A stretch of DNA of 8,773 bases from DASQQQ01 sp036390995 (GTDB taxonomy: Bacteria > Actinomycetota > UBA4738 > HRBIN12): assembly GCA_036390995.1 (NCBI GenBank), contig DASWAT010000093.1, positions 1 through 8,773 of the forward strand, written 5' to 3'. Below, in pieces: positions 6,570-8,773 of the stretch. The notes beneath the pieces are model-generated. The model searched no databases. It was not told the DNA's origin and saw nothing but the letters and a program-made list of their open reading frames with translations. Each line of letters starts with the position of its first letter. Within the stretch, counting starts at the first letter, position 1. The position numbers and the translations under genes were made by a program.

Positions 6570-6607
6570 CACCGGACCTCCTGTCCAACCCGGACCCACA
6601 TCCGGTG
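6570..6607 (+). repeat. 7-bp inverted repeat with an inner hairpin, downstream of wecA-like gene
   Basis: CACCGGA (6570-6576) and TCCGGTG (6601-6607) are perfect reverse complements 24 nt apart. Inside lies a second short pairing, GTCC (6583-6586) with GGAC (6592-6595). The element begins 13 nt after the wecA-like stop, so it could be a 3'-end structure of that mRNA. No U-tract follows, and the stem is short enough to be chance. Confidence 0.3.
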
Positions 6608-6649
6608 GCGTTGTCCACTTCGTACAAGAAGCTGAACGCGAGTCAGCGG

Positions 6650-6675
6650 CAGGGGGCTCGCGCACGAGACCCCTG
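6650..6675 (+). promoter_or_regulatory. 26-bp interrupted palindrome upstream of potA: candidate operator or U-less terminator
   Basis: The outer arms CAGGGG (6650-6655) and CCCCTG (6670-6675) and the inner arms CTCG (6657-6660) and CGAG (6665-6668) are perfectly complementary, with one G/A mismatch between the two stems and a CGCA centre (6661-6664). Eleven of thirteen symmetric pairs match. The centre is about 50 bp upstream of the predicted potA transcription start, a common place for a dimeric regulator to bind. As RNA it would be a strong hairpin ending the wecA-like transcript, but no U-tract follows. I cannot choose between these roles from sequence. Confidence 0.4.
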
Positions 6676-6702
6676 GGGGTGATGATCGCCGCCACCCTGC
6701 GG

Positions 6703-6708
6703 CATAAT
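6703..6708 (+). promoter_or_regulatory. Putative -10 element of the potA-potD operon
   Basis: CATAAT matches TATAAT at five of six positions. It is followed by CGGGGC, exactly as after the prfA -10 element, so ATAATCGGGGC is shared by both. The best -35 candidate is GTGATG at 6679-6684 with an 18-bp spacer, a weak match. A start near 6715 would give a leader of about 26 nt containing the potA ribosome binding site, unlike the leaderless-looking promoters elsewhere in the window. Confidence 0.5.
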
Positions 6709-6729
6709 CGGGGCCTCGGGGGTAGGAAG

Positions 6730-6736
6730 AGGGGAG
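6730..6736 (+). promoter_or_regulatory. Ribosome binding site of potA
   Basis: AGGGGAG lies 4 nt before GTG 6741, within a purine-rich run that starts at about 6724. It supports GTG 6741 as the start and shows that the potA transcript has a normal leader. Confidence 0.55.
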
Positions 6737-6740
6737 AGCC

Positions 6741-7871
6741 GTGGCGGAAGTCGATGTTCGCCTGGACCGAGTGACGAAGGACTTCGGTGAGACGATCGCC
6801 GTCGACGACCTCTCGCTCGACATCAGCGAAGGCGAGTTCTTCAGCCTCCTGGGCCCCTCCGGCTGCGGAAAGACCACGACGCTACGGATGATCGGAGGCT
6901 TCGAGGAGCCCACCAGGGGGACGATCTACCTGGGAGGACGCGACGTCACCGACCTGCCCCCGTACCGGCGGGACGTCAACACGGTCTTCCAGTCCTACGC
7001 GCTGTTCCCGCACCTCACCGTGTACGAGAACGTGGCCTTCGGTCTGCGTCGCAGGAAGGTCGAGAGGCACGAGATCGACCAGCGCGTGAAGGAGGCCCTC
7101 CGCCTGGTGGACCTGCACGGCTTCGAGGGGCGGAAGCCCGGCCGGATGTCGGGAGGGCAGGCCCAGCGCGTGGCCCTGGCCCGCGCCCTCGTCAACCGGC
7201 CGAAGGTGCTGTTGCTGGACGAGCCGCTGGGCGCCCTGGACCTGAAGCTTCGGAAGCGGATGCAGCTCGAGCTCAAGCGTATCCAGGAAGAGGTGGGGAT
7301 CACCTTCATCTACGTGACGCACGACCAGGAAGAGGCCATGACGATGTCCGACCGCGTCGCGGTCATGCGGGGCGGCAGGATCGAGCAGGTCGGACACCCC
7401 GAGGACGTCTACGAGAACCCCGTGACGGAGTTCGTCGCGAGCTTCCTGGGCGCCTCGAACCTGCTCGACGGTGAGCTCAAGGACGTGCAAGACGGTGTCG
7501 CCACGGTGCTTCTCGCCGGCGGCGACACCGTCCATCTGCCCGCCGAGCGGGCTGCCTTCGACGCGGGATCGACGGTCAAGGTTGGCGTCCGCCCCGAGAA
7601 GATCACCATCGAGGGCGACGCCGACGCCGAGTCGCGGCCCGGGTTGAACTCGGTGAGGGGGCTCCTCCGGATGTCCAGCTACATCGGCGTGAGCCATCAG
7701 TACAAGGTGGAGGGCCCCGGCGGCGCCGACGTGACGGTGTGGGTGCAGAACCTCGGCTCGGGCCCAGGGCCGCACCCCGGTGAGGCCGTCCGCTTGTCCT
7801 GGCTGCGGGAGCACACGTTCGCGGTGCTACCGCAGGAAGGCCTCACCCTGGAAGAGGAGGAGGGAGCATGA
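6741..7871 (+). CDS. potA: Spermidine/putrescine-type ABC transporter ATP-binding protein
   Basis: This cytoplasmic ATPase is expected to power a polyamine-type importer with two permeases and the binding protein encoded next. The 376 residues are normal for PotA (about 370-380). Seen in order: Walker A GPSGCGKT (38-45), Q-loop Gln84 in VFQSYALFPHLTV, signature MSGGQ (136-140; Met instead of the usual Leu), Walker B VLLLDEP (156-162), D-loop GALD (164-167) and the switch His194 in YVTHDQEEAM. Residues from about 240 form the TOBE regulatory domain typical of the CUT1/PotA group, including VGVRPEKITIEG. The C-terminus is acidic (EEEEGA), partly because these codons also make the Shine-Dalgarno of potD. 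The GTG start is set by the preceding AGGGGAG. Related ATPases carry iron (FbpC) or sugars; the NVFQSYALFPHLTV context and the downstream PotD-like protein favour polyamines. Confidence 0.93.
   Translation: MAEVDVRLDRVTKDFGETIAVDDLSLDISEGEFFSLLGPSGCGKTTTLRMIGGFEEPTRGTIYLGGRDVTDLPPYRRDVNTVFQSYALFPHLTVYENVAFGLRRRKVERHEIDQRVKEALRLVDLHGFEGRKPGRMSGGQAQRVALARALVNRPKVLLLDEPLGALDLKLRKRMQLELKRIQEEVGITFIYVTHDQEEAMTMSDRVAVMRGGRIEQVGHPEDVYENPVTEFVASFLGASNLLDGELKDVQDGVATVLLAGGDTVHLPAERAAFDAGSTVKVGVRPEKITIEGDADAESRPGLNSVRGLLRMSSYIGVSHQYKVEGPGGADVTVWVQNLGSGPGPHPGEAVRLSWLREHTFAVLPQEGLTLEEEEGA
7855..7860 (+). promoter_or_regulatory. Strong ribosome binding site of potD
   Basis: A perfect AGGAGG lies 7 nt before ATG 7868, inside the last codons of potA. 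It is the strongest Shine-Dalgarno in the window with ideal spacing, which suits a binding protein needed in excess over the ATPase. Confidence 0.75.
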
Positions 7872-8773
7872 ACCAGCGCGAGGAAGCTTCGTTCCTGGAA
7901 CCAGAGCGGATGCAGGAGGTCCTGCGGCAGCGGCTCACCCGCCGGAGCCTCCTCAGGGGCGCCGGCACCGGCGCCGCGGCCGTGAGCCTCGGCGCGCTGC
8001 TCGCCGCCTGCGGCGGCGGGACCTCAACCGGCGGGGGTGGCGACGGCGGTGCGTCTGCGAGCGTGGACATCGCGCAGATCTACAGCGGCCAGCCGGGGAC
8101 GAAGCTCAACTTCGCCAACTGGCCTTTGTACATCGACTACGCGAAGGACAAGAGCGGGAAGCGCTACATCCCGTCGCTGGCCGAGTTCAAGAAGGAGACG
8201 GGTATCGACGTCAACTACCAGGAGGTCATCCAGGACAACACGGACTTCTTCGGGAAGCTGCAGCCGCAGCTGCAGGCCGGCGACGACACCGGGTGGGACA
8301 TCATCGTCATCACCAACGGCCGTGAGTTCACCGCGCTCACGCAGCTGGGCTGGGTGTGGCCCCTGGATCCCGCGAGGCACCCGAACTTCGACGCGAACGC
8401 CGCGGACTGGGCCAAGAGCCCTACCTACGACCCGGGCAACAAGTACGGCATGGTCTGGCAGTCCGGGCTCACCGGGATCGGGGTCAACAACGATCTCCTG
8501 AACGGCCAGGTCACGAAGATGGACGATCTGGCCAACCCGGACATCGTGGGCCAGGGCAAGGTCGGGATGCTGAAGAACGACATGCAGGACTTCGTGATGA
8601 TCAACCTGGGGATCGACCCGGTGACGTCTGGTCCAGCGGAGTGGAAGGAGGCCGCGGCCTGGCTGCTGAAGCAGCGCGACTCCGGCGTCGTCCGGCAGTA
8701 CTACGACCAGGGCTACGTGGACGACCTGAAGGCCGGCAACCTCTCGGCCACGCTGGCGTGGTCGGGCGACGTC
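7868..8773 (+). CDS. potD: Polyamine-type ABC transporter substrate-binding lipoprotein, Tat-exported (3'-partial)
   Basis: The start ATG overlaps the potA stop as ATGA and the frame is open to the window edge, giving 302 residues; about 50-100 more are expected. It should capture spermidine, putrescine or a similar cation outside the membrane and deliver it to the permeases. The N-terminus has a twin-arginine motif, T-R-R-S-L-L (24-29), then a hydrophobic stretch and the lipobox L-A-A-C (45-48), so Cys48 would be lipidated and the protein anchored outside a monoderm membrane. A Gly/Ser-rich tether (49-65) follows. Mature-domain features typical of PotD are LNFANWPLYIDY (80-91), FKKETGIDVNYQE, the DIIVITNGREFTALTQLGWVWPLD region and YGMVWQSGLTGIGVN. 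The Tat route differs from Sec-exported E. coli PotD but is frequent in actinobacteria. The ligand cannot be fixed from sequence; other PotD-like proteins bind different amines. Permease genes probably follow beyond the window. Confidence 0.92.
   Translation, partial: MNQREEASFLEPERMQEVLRQRLTRRSLLRGAGTGAAAVSLGALLAACGGGTSTGGGGDGGASASVDIAQIYSGQPGTKLNFANWPLYIDYAKDKSGKRYIPSLAEFKKETGIDVNYQEVIQDNTDFFGKLQPQLQAGDDTGWDIIVITNGREFTALTQLGWVWPLDPARHPNFDANAADWAKSPTYDPGNKYGMVWQSGLTGIGVNNDLLNGQVTKMDDLANPDIVGQGKVGMLKNDMQDFVMINLGIDPVTSGPAEWKEAAAWLLKQRDSGVVRQYYDQGYVDDLKAGNLSATLAWSGDV

Noticed and set aside
6557..6740. A small RNA, tRNA or short peptide gene in the 184-bp intergenic region
   Set aside because: I see no cloverleaf with the conserved T-loop GTTC, no riboswitch core I recognise, and no short frame with a ribosome binding site. 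Only the two inverted repeats and the potA promoter are supportable.
5443..6774. A 443-codon plus-strand frame crossing the wecA-potA intergenic region
   Set aside because: It is the shifted-frame shadow of the wecA-like gene and happens to stay open through the intergenic region; no motif, Gly/Arg/Pro-rich.
5327..6913. A 528-codon open frame on the minus strand
   Set aside because: It is antisense to the wecA-like gene and the start of potA. Its sequence is low-complexity and rich in Arg, Gly, Asp and Gln, with no recognisable motif.
1..8773. CRISPR arrays, insertion sequences, prophage, toxin-antitoxin or defence genes
   Set aside because: No direct-repeat array, transposase, integrase or defence-type domain is visible; every large plus-strand gene except the first partial one belongs to a known family.

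Overview
This is a high-GC stretch (a TGA stop for eight of the nine visible ends, many GTG starts, tightly overlapping genes) that reads as the chromosome of an actinobacterium (Actinomycetota), probably an environmental or deep-branching one. Supporting points are the order prfA-prmC-tsaC with a wecA-like gene downstream, an RpiB of the mycobacterial active-site type, a Tat-exported lipoprotein, and several genes without a Shine-Dalgarno site whose -10 element lies about 7-11 nt before the start codon. The lineage is inferred from gene content and style, not from a marker phylogeny.

Layout, all on the + strand: (1) 3-332, the 3' end of an unidentified gene with a disordered acidic tail. (2) 372-2886, prfA (release factor 1), prmC (the methyltransferase that modifies release factors) and tsaC (first step of t6A tRNA modification), a translation-fidelity operon with genes abutting or overlapping at GTGA. 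(3) 2966-5312, a low-molecular-weight tyrosine-phosphatase family gene, rpiB and glyA, with a promoter-like TAGACT just before the first gene. (4) 5354-6556, a polytopic WecA/TagO-type polyprenyl-phosphate sugar-phosphate transferase, probably with its own promoter. (5) A 184-bp intergenic region with two inverted repeats and a promoter. (6) 6741 to the window end, a polyamine-type ABC importer: ATPase potA, then a Tat lipoprotein binding protein potD that runs off the edge; permease genes are expected just beyond.

Functionally, block 2 covers termination and tRNA modification, block 3 central carbon and one-carbon metabolism plus a phosphatase, block 4 initiation of cell-envelope glycan synthesis, and block 5-6 uptake of spermidine/putrescine-like solutes. 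The order phosphatase-rpiB-glyA after tsaC resembles the Bacillus ywlC-ywlE-ywlF-glyA neighbourhood, while tsaC to wecA resembles mycobacteria. In mycobacteria wecA is followed by the ATP synthase operon; here a transporter operon follows instead.

No CRISPR, mobile element, tRNA/rRNA or defence system is visible, and I did not find a novel multi-gene system. The points most worth a second look are the leaderless-looking promoters, the 26-bp dyad upstream of potA, and the active-site variants in RpiB and the phosphatase.
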